A stretch of DNA of 64,000 nucleotides from Hymenobacter amundsenii (GCF_002204745.1 NZ_NIRR01000020.1:1-64000); one strand, 5' to 3'. Numbered from the stretch's first letter, positions 1 to 9,083 are shown. Program-made: numbers and translations. The notes: generated from the sequence alone by a model not told the origin.

Positions 1-2
1 TA

Positions 3-104
3 CGCGGCCTCACGCCACATGAATTTGTGTGTGCCCAGTGGCAGAAAAACCCCGTTAACTTTACCCATGACCCGACCCACCTCACGCTGGGACTATACAG
101 TTAG
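3..104 (+). mobile_element. C-terminal tail of an insertion-sequence transposase (partial)
   Basis: In the third forward frame the first 104 bases encode an open tail that includes LTPHEFVCAQW and ends HDPTHLTLGLYS-stop. The pattern TPxExxCxxW...PxHxxxGLxx-stop resembles, from memory, the C-terminus of DDE transposases whose stop codon lies inside the terminal inverted repeat. The flavoprotein coding sequence begins in another frame exactly where this tail ends, as expected of an IS end inside a gene. The rest of the element lies left of the window. The family is not certain, and the terminal repeat cannot be confirmed from one end. Confidence 0.45.
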
Positions 105-1296
105 CGCCGCCTGGAGCAGCCAGGAGGCGTGCTGGACCGTGGAGGCCGAGCAGGCCGACGGCGGGCCACCCCTGACGTTGCGGGCGCGGTTCCTGTACGC
201 GTGTAGCGGCTACTATAACTACGAAGAAGCCCACCGGCCCACCTTCGCCGGCGAGGCCGATTTCCGGGGCCGCATCGTGCAGCCCCAGTTCTGGCCCGAG
301 GACCTGGACTACGCCAACCAGCAGGTGGTGGTGCTGGGCAGCGGGGCCACGGCCGTGACGCTGGTGCCGGCCCTGGCCAAAGCTGCCGCCCACGTCACCA
401 TGCTGCAACGCTCCCCCTCCTTCATCGTCTCGCAGCCTTCCGCCGACAAAATTGCCAACTGGCTGCACCGCTACCTGCCCAATGGCTTGGCCCACCGGCT
501 CACGCGCTGGAAAAATGTGCTGGTGCAAATCGGCCTCTACACACTGGCCCGCCGCCGCCCGGCCCAGGCCAAGCGGCAGCTTGTGGGGCTGGCCAAGCGC
601 CAGCTCGGTCCCGATTACGACGTGAACACCCACTTCACGCCCCGCTACAACCCTTGGGACCAGCGCGTGTGCCTGGTGCCCGACGGCGACCTGTTCCGCG
701 CCCTGCGTAAGGGCCGGGCCGAGGTGGTAACCGACGAAATTGACCACTTTACGCCCACCGGCCTGCGCCTCAAATCGGGCCGCGAGCTACCCGCCGACCT
801 CGTGGTACTGGCCACCGGCCTGAAAATCAAAATCCTGGGCGGCATCACGCTCACCATCGACGGCCAGCCGCGCCACCCCGCCGATACCATCAGCTACCGG
901 GGCATGATGCTCAGCGACGTGCCCAACCTGATCATGGCCTTCGGCTACACCAACGCCTCCTGGACGCTGAAAGTAGACCTCACGGCCAACTACTTCTGCC
1001 GCCTGCTGCGCTACATGGACCGCCGCCACCTCGCCATTGCCGTCCCCCACGGCGGCGACAACCTGCACCCCCAGCCCCTGCTCGACTTCACGTCGGGTTA
1101 CGTGCAGCGGGCCACCGCTGAGCTGCCTAAGCAGGGTTCGCGCCGCCCCTGGTTCGTGCACCAGAACTACCTCAAGGATCTGCTCAACATCCGCTACACC
1201 CGCATCAACGACGGCACCCTGCAACTAGGGCCCGCCGGCCGGATGCCGGGACCCGGACAGCCTAAGGAGACGCAACTGGCCACAGCGGGCGGCTAG
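19..1296 (+). pseudogene. FAD-dependent monooxygenase (EthA/FMO-like), N-terminus missing
   Basis: Flavin-containing or Baeyer-Villiger-type monooxygenase of the EthA kind, which uses FAD and NADPH to oxygenate ketones or sulfur compounds. Visible are the NADPH Rossmann motif VVVLGSGATAVTL, an FMO-like stretch FRGRIVQPQFWPEDLDY and the late LVVLATG motif. The family is about 490 residues and starts with an FAD GxGxxG motif. Here roughly the first 95 residues are absent, and the first 30 codons of the open frame read through an apparent transposase end, so homologous sequence only begins near position 103. I read it as a gene cut by an insertion sequence. A short fused product could be made but would lack the FAD-binding fold. 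Confidence 0.72.
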
Positions 1297-1312
1297 AATT
1301 TAAGGATGAAGT

Positions 1313-1436
1313 GTCATGCTGAGCGGAGCGGAGCGCAGTCGAAGCATCTCTACTGCTTCGTTGTGCTGCTAACCTGACATCGGAATTAACATTGCGGTAG
1401 AGATGCTTCAACTGCGCTCCACTACGCTCAGCATGA
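1313..1436. repeat. R-family intergenic palindrome, copy 1
   Basis: Imperfect inverted repeat. The left arm begins GTCATGCTGAGCGGAGCGGA and runs to GAAGCATCTCTAC; the right arm is the complementary GGTAGAGATGCTTC...GCTCAGCATGA. The loop is about 40 bases. The same arms recur at seven other places in the window (see findings). It lies between two genes on the plus strand. Confidence 0.85.
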
Positions 1437-1494
1437 AACCGTTCTGGATTCTTTATCCTGATAACTGACAACCAAAAACCGACAACTCCCCTTC

Positions 1495-2439
1495 ATGAAT
1501 ATCCTCAAAACCACCGCTTACTCCCTACTGGCGCTGAGCGGCGCTACCGTAGCCGGCTTGGCACTTTTTACCCACCGCACGGCTCGGAAAGTGCGGGCCG
1601 CGCTGCCGCCCAGTGGCACGTTTGTGGACTTACCCCACGGGCGGCTGCACGTACGCGAGCAGGGTACGGGGCCAGTGCTGCTGTTGGTGCACGGGCTGGG
1701 CGGTCAGATGGGCCAGTTCAATTACGACGTAGTGGAGCGGCTGGCCGCCGATTACCGGGTCGTCGTCGTCGATAGGCCGGGTTCGGGCTACTCCACGCCG
1801 TTGGCCAGCCCCGACCTAGTTAGCCAGGCCGACGCGCTGGCCGAGCTGATTACCCGCCTGGAGTTGGGGCGGCCGCTGGTGGTGGGCCATTCGCTGGGTG
1901 GGGCCGTGGCCTTAGCCCTGGCCATCCACCACCCCAGGCTGGTAGCGGGGTTAGCCCTGATTTCTCCCCTCGCGGCCCTTCCCGAAACGGTGCCCGCCAT
2001 TTTTCAGCGGCTGCTGATTCCCTCGCGCTGGAAGCGCCAGCTTGTCGCCTGGACGGTGGCCACGCCGCTTTCCATCCGCCGCAGCCCCCAGGTAATGAAG
2101 GCCCTGTTCCGCCCCGAAACCCCGCCCCGCGACTACGCCACCCGGGCCGGCGGCATGCTCAGCCTCCAGCCCGCCCAGTTCCTGGCCACCATTGCCGACC
2201 TGGAATCCTTGCCCAACTCCCTGCCCACGCTTACCGCCCGCTTCCCCGAACTGCGCCTGCCTGTCCGGGTACTCTACGGCCGCCAGGATGCCGTCCTCGA
2301 CTCTGAGTTCAACAGTCAGGCTCTGATCGAAAATATCCCCGGCGCTACCCTGCAGTTGATCGAAGGCGGCCACATGCTGCCCATTACCCAATCCGAACTG
2401 GTCGCCCGCTTTATTAGGGGCGAGGCAGTGGGAGGGTGA
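1495..2439 (+). CDS. alpha/beta hydrolase, membrane-anchored
   Basis: Serine hydrolase of the alpha/beta fold, 314 residues, substrate unknown. An N-terminal hydrophobic segment (residues about 8-25) followed by positive charges suggests a membrane anchor or uncleaved signal. The oxyanion-loop motif LLLVHGLGG is at 62-70, the nucleophile elbow GHSLGGA puts the serine at 133, an acid lies in YGRQDAVLD, and the histidine is in the final GGHMLP. It sits alone after a palindromic repeat. The start at 1495 lies a few bases after a GATAACTGACAAC-type repeat also found before the gene at 15953. It could be an esterase, lipase or haloperoxidase-like enzyme; the sequence does not decide. Confidence 0.88.
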   Translation: MNILKTTAYSLLALSGATVAGLALFTHRTARKVRAALPPSGTFVDLPHGRLHVREQGTGPVLLLVHGLGGQMGQFNYDVVERLAADYRVVVVDRPGSGYSTPLASPDLVSQADALAELITRLELGRPLVVGHSLGGAVALALAIHHPRLVAGLALISPLAALPETVPAIFQRLLIPSRWKRQLVAWTVATPLSIRRSPQVMKALFRPETPPRDYATRAGGMLSLQPAQFLATIADLESLPNSLPTLTARFPELRLPVRVLYGRQDAVLDSEFNSQALIENIPGATLQLIEGGHMLPITQSELVARFIRGEAVGG

Positions 2440-2572
2440 AGTGGTGAATGAGTGAAGGCTATTCGCACTGACTCATTCACTGGAAGAGCTCTTGAGCGGC
2501 GGTGGCAAGGCGGTGGTGAAGGCTGTTCGCACTGACTCATTCACCGAGTCACTCATTCACCACTACCCCCAG
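2440..2572. repeat. CATTCACC-type repeat region between convergent genes
   Basis: Between the hydrolase and the EamA gene several copies of a GTGAATGAGT / ACTCATTCAC unit occur in both orientations, with a doubled GCACTGACTCATTCAC block. The same unit occurs at 14360-14540. The units could pair into hairpins and might end both transcripts. Confidence 0.7.
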
Positions 2573-2979
2573 ATCAATACCAGGGTACCGATGATGATCA
2601 GGCCGGCGCCGATGCCAGTGTGCAGGGTCAGCTTTTCGCCCAAAAACACGACCGACAGCCCGATGGCCAACGCCACGCTGAGTTTATCGACGGGCGCCAC
2701 CTGCGAGACTTCCCCCAACTGCAAGGCCCGAAAGTAGAACACCCACGACAGCCCCGTGGCAATGCCCGAGAGCACCAGAAACAGCCAGTTGGTACGCGTC
2801 AGGGCATGGATTCCTTCCAAGCCGCCCCGGAAGTACACAATGCCCCAGGCCAGCACCAGCACCACGGCCGTGCGCACCGCCGTGGCCAGGTTGGAGTCAA
2901 CCCCCTTGATACCGATTTTGGCCAGCACGGCCGTCAGGGCCGCGAACAGGGCCGAAAGCAGGGCGTATATCCACCACAT
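2563..2979 (-). CDS. small EamA-family membrane protein
   Basis: Integral membrane protein of 138 residues with about four or five hydrophobic helices, starting MWWIYALLSALFAALTAVLAK and ending in a long hydrophobic stretch. It matches a single EamA (drug/metabolite transporter) repeat, about half the usual ten-helix transporter. Such half-size proteins are a known EamA subgroup that probably dimerises, like EmrE-type transporters. The substrate is unknown. The ATG at 2979 opens the first helix directly. It is convergent with the upstream hydrolase and followed on the same strand by two PAP2 phosphatases, which need not be related. Confidence 0.85.
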   Translation of the reverse strand: MWWIYALLSALFAALTAVLAKIGIKGVDSNLATAVRTAVVLVLAWGIVYFRGGLEGIHALTRTNWLFLVLSGIATGLSWVFYFRALQLGEVSQVAPVDKLSVALAIGLSVVFLGEKLTLHTGIGAGLIIIGTLVLIWG

Positions 2980-3052
2980 ATTTTCAGTCAGAAAGTCAGG
3001 TATGCTTGTCGACAGTTGCGAAGCTGGCCCTTCCGCTTCACTCGCCAGTTTC

Positions 3053-3775
3053 TCATCCGAAAAGCTTTCTGACGGAAAGGCTTCCCTCCCGCCACCAGGT
3101 GCGGATCTGGGCCAGATCGGGGGAGAAAAAGACGTGTAGCGACGCCACCCAACCCACCGAGCAGAACCAGCCGGCCAGCACGTCGGATGGGTAGTGGACG
3201 CCCAGGTAATTACGCGAAATACCTACCCCCAGCGCGAACAGGGTGCCCAGCACCACCACCGGCCAGCGCCAGGGCGTGCGCCACGCCAGAAACGCCAGGG
3301 CCGCCGCCAGCGCCGCCGTGCCCATGGCGTGCCCGCTCGGGAAGCTGTAGAACTTGGCCGGCGCAATGGACTCCCAGAGCGCTGGCCGGGCCCGCCCGAA
3401 CAGCAGCTTGGCCACCACGTTCAGCACCACCGCGCCACCCACCGAAAGCCCGAAAAACACCGCCGCAGTACGCTTTTCTCGCTTCCACAGCAGTAGCAGT
3501 CCGATACCTATCCCCACCACTGCCATTACGGTGGGGCCCCCGACCGTCGTTAGGGCCAGGGCCAACTGGTCGAGGCCGGGACTCCGGTGGGCGTGGAGCC
3601 ACTCCAGAATCGGCTGGTCGCCGATGAAGCCGCCGCTCTCCCAGATGTCCTCGGCCACGTTCACGAAAATCAGCCACGGCAGGCCAATGCCCAGCAACAG
3701 CACGGCCACCAGATGCCCGTGCCCACGCAGGGCCTTGCGGAAGTCGGCGTAGAGCGTGGTGAGCACCTTTAGCAC
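3053..3775 (-). CDS. PAP2-family phosphatase
   Basis: Membrane phosphatase of the PAP2 (phosphatidic acid phosphatase type 2) superfamily, acting on lipid phosphates or undecaprenyl pyrophosphate at the outer face of the inner membrane. All three signatures are visible in order: KLLFGRARP, PSGHAMG and SRNYLGVHYPSD. Five or six hydrophobic helices surround them. A longer reading frame would begin at 3859, inside the next gene; the GTG at 3775 just after that gene's stop gives a standard-length protein of 241 residues and is preferred. Its partner upstream on the same strand is a second PAP2 protein, so the pair is probably co-transcribed. Confidence 0.85.
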   Translation of the reverse strand: MLKVLTTLYADFRKALRGHGHLVAVLLLGIGLPWLIFVNVAEDIWESGGFIGDQPILEWLHAHRSPGLDQLALALTTVGGPTVMAVVGIGIGLLLLWKREKRTAAVFFGLSVGGAVVLNVVAKLLFGRARPALWESIAPAKFYSFPSGHAMGTAALAAALAFLAWRTPWRWPVVVLGTLFALGVGISRNYLGVHYPSDVLAGWFCSVGWVASLHVFFSPDLAQIRTWWREGSLSVRKLFG

Positions 3776-3798
3776 AGCGGCAAATAAGCAGAAAACAG

Positions 3799-4632
3799 TT
3801 ACTTCACCGGATGCCAGGTGAAGCCGACCCCGGCCCCACCACCGGGGCCCGGCAGCCAAGTGGGCGTGAAGCTCATGCCCTCGGGCAGGCGGGGCTGGCG
3901 ACCCCAGCGGTTGCGGTGGGTAAGGTAGCCCAGGTGGGCCGACAAAATGCCGAAGCCCGCGCCCGCCACTACGTCGCTCTGCCAGTGCTTGGTATTAATC
4001 ATGCGCAGGGCTGCCACGCTGGTGGCAATGGTGTAAGCCCCGATGCCGTACCACTGGCTTTTGTCGCGGAACTCGGTGTGCACGATGCTGGCCGCCAGAA
4101 ACGCCTGGGCGGTGTGGCCCGACGGAAACGAGAGGTTGTCGGAGCCGTCGGGGCGGGTTTCGCGGGTCAGATTCTTCACGGTAAATACCGTGGCCAGCAT
4201 AATGGCCTCCGATTTGGCAATAACCAGCAACGTATTCAGCCGGTCGTCGCGCGATTCAATGCCGGCCAGCGCCACCAGCCCTAGTTCGGCATACGGGGCC
4301 AGAATCAGCACATTATCCAGCTTGGTACGGTAAGTCGGGAAGAGCTTGTGAATGTCGCGGTTGGCTTGCTGATTGGTGTAGAAACCGCCACCGTTGAAAG
4401 TGTAGGCGCCGTACCCAATGAGCACCGCTGGCACAATGGTGGCCTTCACCAGCTTGCCCTTGTACCAGGGCTTTTTGATCACCGCCGGAACACGCCCCAC
4501 ATTTTCGAATTTATGGGTGGTATCGGCGGGTACGGCTTCCGCGGGCGGTACCACCTGGGCCAGCGTGGAGGAGAGCGAGGCGCTGCCCATGGCAAGCACC
4601 AGGGCCAGACGAACAATAAGCGGCTTAATCAA
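3799..4632 (-). CDS. PAP2-family phosphatase with signal peptide
   Basis: Second PAP2-superfamily protein, 277 residues. A cleavable signal peptide of about 26 residues ends in STLAQ. A polar stretch follows, then the motifs KNLTRETRP, FPSGHTAQ and RMINTKHWQSD. Fewer long hydrophobic helices than its neighbour suggest a periplasmic or loosely membrane-bound enzyme. The start is TTG at 4632, chosen because it opens the signal peptide; the next ATG would remove it. It lies 23 bases upstream of the neighbouring PAP2 gene if that gene starts at 3775. Substrate is unknown; lipid A or polyprenyl phosphates are common for the family. Confidence 0.87.
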   Translation of the reverse strand: MIKPLIVRLALVLAMGSASLSSTLAQVVPPAEAVPADTTHKFENVGRVPAVIKKPWYKGKLVKATIVPAVLIGYGAYTFNGGGFYTNQQANRDIHKLFPTYRTKLDNVLILAPYAELGLVALAGIESRDDRLNTLLVIAKSEAIMLATVFTVKNLTRETRPDGSDNLSFPSGHTAQAFLAASIVHTEFRDKSQWYGIGAYTIATSVAALRMINTKHWQSDVVAGAGFGILSAHLGYLTHRNRWGRQPRLPEGMSFTPTWLPGPGGGAGVGFTWHPVK

Positions 4633-4801
4633 GAGAAAAGAACGATTGAGGGGAATGAATCAGGATTGGGCGCGGTGTTGCCAGGTCCGGCAACGCCGGG
4701 AAAGGTAATCGGTAATTCTGTTGGGAATCTGAACTGAATGGATATTCCAGCTCGGCCTACTCCAGGCAGGGCAGGAACATCCGCAGCCGGTTGGCAGCCG
4801 G

Positions 4802-5695
4802 TTATTCAGCCAGAAAAGCCACTACCTGAGCCAGTACGGCCGGGTCGCGCATGATCTGGTTGTGGCCCAGGCCGGAGGTCGCCCGGAAGTCGAGGGCGGG
4901 CCAGCTGGCGGCAATTTCCCGGGCCTCCTCAAACGGAATACTGGCGTCCTGGTCGTCGTGGAGCAGCAGGGCCTGGTCAGCCGGAAACTGGCGGCCGGCG
5001 CGGGTGAGGCTGAAGCTTTCGGCGTCGCGGCCGTGCTGCTCCCGGATGTAACGGTTCATGCGGGCCTGCACGGCGGGTGGTAGCTGCAGCATTTCGGCGA
5101 AGCGGTGGGCCACGGCCACCGTGCTGCCCGGCACGGCCAGCAGCACCAGCCGGGGCAGGCGCCCGCCCGCCGCCTCATTGAACCGCACCGGCACGCCCAC
5201 CGTGGCCGCCCCGCCCAACGAGTGGGCCACCACCCCGTACACGTCGCCCAGCGCATCGGCTACTGCCTGCACGGCCCGGGCGTAGGCGGGCAGCGTCACG
5301 CGGCGGCCGTAGGAGGCGCCGTGGGCGGGCCCATCGAGGGCCACCACCCGAAACCCGGCGGCGGCCAGCTCCCGGGCCAGTACGCCCCAGAAGCTGGCCC
5401 GGTGCTCCCAACCGTGCACCAGCAGCACCGTACGGGTACCGGCGCCATTCCACTCGTAAACCGCCACGTTGCCGGCCGGCATCGGCACAAAAAACTGCCG
5501 GGCTTCCGCCAGAACCGGGGCTTCCCAGTGCTTTTCGGGCAGACGGCGGGGTGTGGTAAACAGCCGCCAGGCCGACCCAAAGGCCCAGTCGGTGGATACG
5601 GACGCCATCAGCCGGAGCTTGAGGCGCAGCAGGTTCAGGCCGGGCGGAATGGGAGCCGTTACGGGCGCCTGGGAGCGGGTGCGGGTAGTCGTCAT
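4802..5695 (-). CDS. alpha/beta hydrolase
   Basis: Alpha/beta-fold hydrolase of about 297 residues. It shows the strand-3 motif VLLVHGWEH, the nucleophile elbow AHSLGGA (serine near residue 159), an acid region HDDQDASIPFEEA and a C-terminal GLGHNQIM with the catalytic histidine. No signal peptide; the N-terminus is basic and proline-rich, so it is probably cytoplasmic. The ATG at 5695 is used; an in-frame TTG lies three codons earlier. It is transcribed away from the gene at 5834. The substrate cannot be told. Confidence 0.86.
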   Translation of the reverse strand: MTTTRTRSQAPVTAPIPPGLNLLRLKLRLMASVSTDWAFGSAWRLFTTPRRLPEKHWEAPVLAEARQFFVPMPAGNVAVYEWNGAGTRTVLLVHGWEHRASFWGVLARELAAAGFRVVALDGPAHGASYGRRVTLPAYARAVQAVADALGDVYGVVAHSLGGAATVGVPVRFNEAAGGRLPRLVLLAVPGSTVAVAHRFAEMLQLPPAVQARMNRYIREQHGRDAESFSLTRAGRQFPADQALLLHDDQDASIPFEEAREIAASWPALDFRATSGLGHNQIMRDPAVLAQVVAFLAE

Positions 5696-5713
5696 GCGCC
5701 ACAAATATCCGCC

Positions 5714-5748
5714 TTTGAGGCTAAATCAATCAGCCGGTGTTATTTTTG
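5714..5748 (+). promoter_or_regulatory. candidate Bacteroidota-type promoter
   Basis: TATTTTTG at 5741-5748 fits the TAnnTTTG -7 consensus of the Bacteroidota housekeeping sigma factor, with TTTG at 5714-5717 as a -33 element at a slightly long spacing. It lies about 85 bases before the start at 5834. Confidence 0.5.
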
Positions 5749-5833
5749 CACTCTTCCGCGCAGTTAGAAATCCATTTGGATGCCGTTGCCGTATCTGCGA
5801 CCCCTAGCGGATAATTTGCCCCCAGACCGGTAC

Positions 5834-6292
5834 ATGATTCTTTCTCTTCACGACATTAGGGCCCAGTACGTACCGGAACTGTCGCTGCTTCGCTTCCAGT
5901 GGAATCGGCTGGCCCCGGCTCTGGCGCGCTTCGAAACGAGCCTGCTCGCCATTGCCCAGCTAGTGGAGCAGCACACTGTTTCCGCCATCCTGCTCGACCT
6001 GCATGGCCTGCCTACTCTGGGCCTCGATGAGCAGTTCTGGCTGGCGGCCAACTGGCTGCCACGCGTGTCGGTACCGGCCGTGGAGCAGGTGGCCGTGGTG
6101 CTGCCCGCCGGCAGCCTTTACAACCAAATGGTGGTGGAAAGCCTGCTGCGGGCCTGCCGCCATTTCGTGCATTATGAGGTGCAGTTTTTCGGCGAAACGG
6201 CCGAGGCCCTCGACTGGCTGCTTCATCACCAGCCCGTCGCCCAGCAAACCGTGGAGCAAGCCTGGCAGCTGGCCCTGGCTGCCCGTTCATAG
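5834..6292 (+). CDS. SEC14/STAS-like hypothetical protein
   Basis: Cytoplasmic protein of 152 residues. An internal VSAILLDLHGLPTLG segment followed by alternating helices and strands resembles the SpoIIAA/SEC14-like fold found in many small Cytophagales proteins. The ending YEVQFFGETAEALDWLL is typical of that group, where aromatic residues precede a DAxxWL helix. There are no catalytic motifs, so the role (possibly a regulatory partner) is unknown. A longer frame opens at 5780, but the ATG at 5834 matches the family's start. A related, diverged protein is encoded at 12544-12957. Confidence 0.7.
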   Translation: MILSLHDIRAQYVPELSLLRFQWNRLAPALARFETSLLAIAQLVEQHTVSAILLDLHGLPTLGLDEQFWLAANWLPRVSVPAVEQVAVVLPAGSLYNQMVVESLLRACRHFVHYEVQFFGETAEALDWLLHHQPVAQQTVEQAWQLALAARS

Positions 6293-6418
6293 TTAGATGG
6301 CCCTCGCCTGGCTGCTTAGCGGGCGCGACCCTGCGGCCCAGGGCGCGCTGAAGCGGGAATGGGTCGGCGCAGCAGCATCTGGCCCGGGCGTATCACGCAT
6401 CGTATAAACCGACTTTTC

Positions 6419-6426
6419 TACCTTTA
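6419..6426 (+). promoter_or_regulatory. candidate -7 element upstream of pgi
   Basis: TACCTTTA, one base off the TAnnTTTG consensus, lies 68 bases upstream of the isomerase start in a TC-rich leader. No clear -33 element is visible. Confidence 0.35.
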
Positions 6427-6494
6427 CCCGCGTCACCGGGTAGCTACTTCGCGCCCGGCCGGCTCCTCATCCTCCATTCCGCTACTCCTTTTCT

Positions 6495-8222
6495 ATGGAT
6501 TCTACTCCTGCTCTACCCGCCATGACCCTGGAAATGGGCACCTACCAAGCCTCATTGAATGCTCAACTGGAGAAATTCAGGGGCCACAACTTCACCACCG
6601 GCTTCTGGCAGAAGCAGGCCGATTTATGGGTGGCCGATGCCGAAGGCCAGCAGAGCATCCGCAGCTTCATGGGCTGGCTACGGGTGGTAGACACCATGCT
6701 GCCCGCCGTACCCGAAATCGAGCAGTTTGTAGCGGAGGTAAAGGCCGCCGGCTTCCGTCACGTCGTCGTGATGGGCATGGGCGGCAGCTCCATGACGCCT
6801 ATTGTGCTGCGCCAGGCGTTCGAGCACCTCGCCCAGGGCCTGCCCATGTCGGTGCTTGATACCACCAACCCCGGCTCGGTGCGCGAGATTGAACAGGCCA
6901 TACCGCTGGCTGAAACGCTATTCGTGATTGCCAGCAAATCGGGCACCACGGCCGAGCCGCTGGCCTTCGGCGACTATTTTTACGCCCGCATGCAGGAGCT
7001 GAAAGGCGACCAGGCCGGCGAAAACTTCGTGGCCATCACCGACCCCGGCTCCCAGTTCGTGACCCAGGCTACGGAGCAGAACTACCGCCGCATCTTCCTC
7101 AATTTCGCCGAAGTGGGCGGCCGGTTTTCGGCCCTCTCCTACTTCGGACTGGTGCCCGCCGCATTGTTCGGCATCGACATCAAAACCCTGCTCCAGCGTG
7201 CCAAAACCATGATGCGCGCCTGCGGCTCGGAAGGCGCGGTGGAGCATAACCCCGGCCTGGAGCTGGGCGCTGCCCTAGGCGTGCTCGCCCAGCAGGGCCG
7301 CGATAAGCTCACGCTGGTCGTGCCCGCCGACCTCTCCGATTTCGGCCTGTGGCTGGAGCAGCTCGTGGCCGAAAGCACCGGCAAGCAGAACACTGGCATC
7401 CTGCCCGTAGCCGGCGACCCGCTGGGCAGCCCCGAAGTTTATGGCACCGACCGGGTGTTCGTGTACGTGGGCTACGAAAGCCTGCCCGACGAGGAAAACC
7501 GCCAGCAGGTAGCCGCTTTGCAAGCCGCCGGCCACCCCGTCATCACGATCCTGCTGCACGACCCGCTGGATTTGGGCGCCGAGTTTTTCCGCTGGGAAGT
7601 GGCCACAGCCGTGGCCAGCGCCGTGCTCGGCATCAACCCCTTCGACCAGCCCAACGTGCAGGCCGCCAAAACTGCCACCAACCGCCTCATGGAAGTGGTA
7701 GAGCAGCAGGGCCAACTCCCCCAAACCAGTGCCCCCACGACCAGCGAAGATGGCCTCGATTACTATGCCAACGTAACCGGCAACAGTGCTGAGGCCGTGC
7801 TAAAGGCCTTTTTCGGGCAGGCCCGGCCCGGCGACTACCTTTGCGTGCAGGCCTACCTGATGGAAACCCCGGCCCTCAACACCGAGCTCGATGCGTTGCG
7901 CCAGCTCGTGCAGCAGCGCCTGCACCTAGCCACCGCGGCTGGCTACGGCCCGCGCTTTTTGCACTCCACCGGCCAGTTCCACAAGGGCGGCCCCGATACG
8001 GGGCTATTCCTGCAAATCACCACCGACCACCCCCACGACCTGCCCCTGCCCGGCCGCCCCTACACCTTCGGCACCTTCCAGAACGCCCAGGCCGCCGGCG
8101 ACCTGCAAGCCCTCCAGGACTACAACCGCCGCACTCTGCGCGTCCACCTCGGCAGCGGCGGCGAGCAGGCCGGCGTAGAGCAGCTGCTGGAAAGCCTGAA
8201 TGAGGCACTAAGCACGAAATAA
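6495..8222 (+). CDS. pgi: glucose-6-phosphate isomerase
   Basis: Interconverts glucose-6-phosphate and fructose-6-phosphate in glycolysis and gluconeogenesis; 575 residues, cytoplasmic. The sugar-isomerase (SIS) motifs are clear: GMGGSSMTP, FVIASKSGTTAEPL, a second SIS domain beginning near GGRFSALSYFGL, the LVAESTGKQNTG loop and the C-terminal HSTGQFHKGGPDTG with the catalytic lysine/histidine region. The sequence resembles the isomerase half of the bifunctional transaldolase/phosphoglucose isomerase family rather than classical E. coli Pgi, but no transaldolase domain is attached. It stands alone and is convergent with the cupin gene, separated by a strong palindrome. Confidence 0.9.
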   Translation: MDSTPALPAMTLEMGTYQASLNAQLEKFRGHNFTTGFWQKQADLWVADAEGQQSIRSFMGWLRVVDTMLPAVPEIEQFVAEVKAAGFRHVVVMGMGGSSMTPIVLRQAFEHLAQGLPMSVLDTTNPGSVREIEQAIPLAETLFVIASKSGTTAEPLAFGDYFYARMQELKGDQAGENFVAITDPGSQFVTQATEQNYRRIFLNFAEVGGRFSALSYFGLVPAALFGIDIKTLLQRAKTMMRACGSEGAVEHNPGLELGAALGVLAQQGRDKLTLVVPADLSDFGLWLEQLVAESTGKQNTGILPVAGDPLGSPEVYGTDRVFVYVGYESLPDEENRQQVAALQAAGHPVITILLHDPLDLGAEFFRWEVATAVASAVLGINPFDQPNVQAAKTATNRLMEVVEQQGQLPQTSAPTTSEDGLDYYANVTGNSAEAVLKAFFGQARPGDYLCVQAYLMETPALNTELDALRQLVQQRLHLATAAGYGPRFLHSTGQFHKGGPDTGLFLQITTDHPHDLPLPGRPYTFGTFQNAQAAGDLQALQDYNRRTLRVHLGSGGEQAGVEQLLESLNEALSTK

Positions 8223-8313
8223 ATCACGGATGGCGCGGATGTTTGGATGCCGCTGATGCAGACGAGCCCTTTCCCGGTGTGAAACCCATCAAAGGGATTC
8301 GCCCTGCATCATC

Positions 8314-8372
8314 ACCCAGTGATAACCAAAACAGCCACTCCGCAAGGGGTGCTGTTTTGGTTATCACTGGGT
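8314..8372. terminator. 22-bp perfect palindrome between convergent genes
   Basis: Arms 8314-8335 and 8351-8372 are perfectly complementary over 22 bases (ACCCAGTGATAACC...), with a 15-base loop. There is no long T-run, so it is a likely bidirectional transcription block rather than a textbook intrinsic terminator. It separates pgi (plus strand) from the cupin gene (minus strand). Confidence 0.65.
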
Positions 8373-8402
8373 AGTGTCACCACATTGAACGTCCCATCTG
8401 CT

Positions 8403-8909
8403 TTATCTGCGATTAAAGTCGTCCTGCACGCGCACGATGTCGTCTTCGTCGGAGGGGTTTTGGGCGTCGGTGTGTTGCCAGATTTCGGCGATGGTGCCCC
8501 AGCCGTCGAGGCCAATGAGGCGGTGCCGCTCGCCTTGGCGGAGCGTGATTTGCTCGCCCGGACCATATGTTTTCAGCGGGCCTTCCGCATCGGTGTCGCT
8601 GACGACGACGCCCACCGTGCCGCTCACGACGCGCCAGATTTCGGCCCGGCGGTGGTGGTACTGCCACGACAGGCGCTGGTGGGGTGCGACGAGCAGAATT
8701 TTAGGACTCAACTGGCCCGATATCCGCAAATCATCGACGCAGAGGCCATCGAAGTACTGGTTGGCAAAGATTTGGGCCTGTGTTTCGTCGAGCACGAAAA
8801 AGCCGCCCCAGGGCCGGGTATCATCTTGGCGTTCGATGCGCAGCCCTTGGGCCTGCAAGAGTCGGGCGGTTTGGAAAAAAAGGTCAGCTTTTTCGGAACT
8901 GGCAGCCAT
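8403..8909 (-). CDS. mannose-6-phosphate-isomerase-type cupin protein
   Basis: Single-domain cupin of 168 residues. It resembles the C-terminal domain of type II mannose-6-phosphate isomerases: RPWGGFFVLD near residue 33, PKILLVAPHQRLSWQYHHRRAE with the metal-binding histidines and glutamate, then ERHRLIG and the closing EDDIVRVQDDFNR. The family isomerises or binds sugar phosphates (mannose- to fructose-6-phosphate); standalone members often have untested activity. It faces pgi across a palindrome, which fits a role in hexose-phosphate metabolism but does not prove it. The nucleotidyltransferase half of ManC-type enzymes is absent. Confidence 0.75.
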   Translation of the reverse strand: MAASSEKADLFFQTARLLQAQGLRIERQDDTRPWGGFFVLDETQAQIFANQYFDGLCVDDLRISGQLSPKILLVAPHQRLSWQYHHRRAEIWRVVSGTVGVVVSDTDAEGPLKTYGPGEQITLRQGERHRLIGLDGWGTIAEIWQHTDAQNPSDEDDIVRVQDDFNRR

Positions 8910-9083
8910 AGAATAAAGGAAAAAGGGACGTTACCGGCTTGAAGTAGCGAGGGAGAGATGCTCCTAAAGTAGCGTTTAGTCGCTTTCGCACCTAGTGCGG
9001 GGCCGTGCTTATGGCGGGTTCACCAAATCAAATTGAGCGGGAACACGTAGTGTAAGGTATCGTTTTACCTTATTTCCTGTCCC

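Noticed and set aside
3776-3859. Longer N-terminus for the first PAP2 gene
   Set aside because: It would overlap the second PAP2 gene by 61 bases and adds non-membrane, non-conserved residues.
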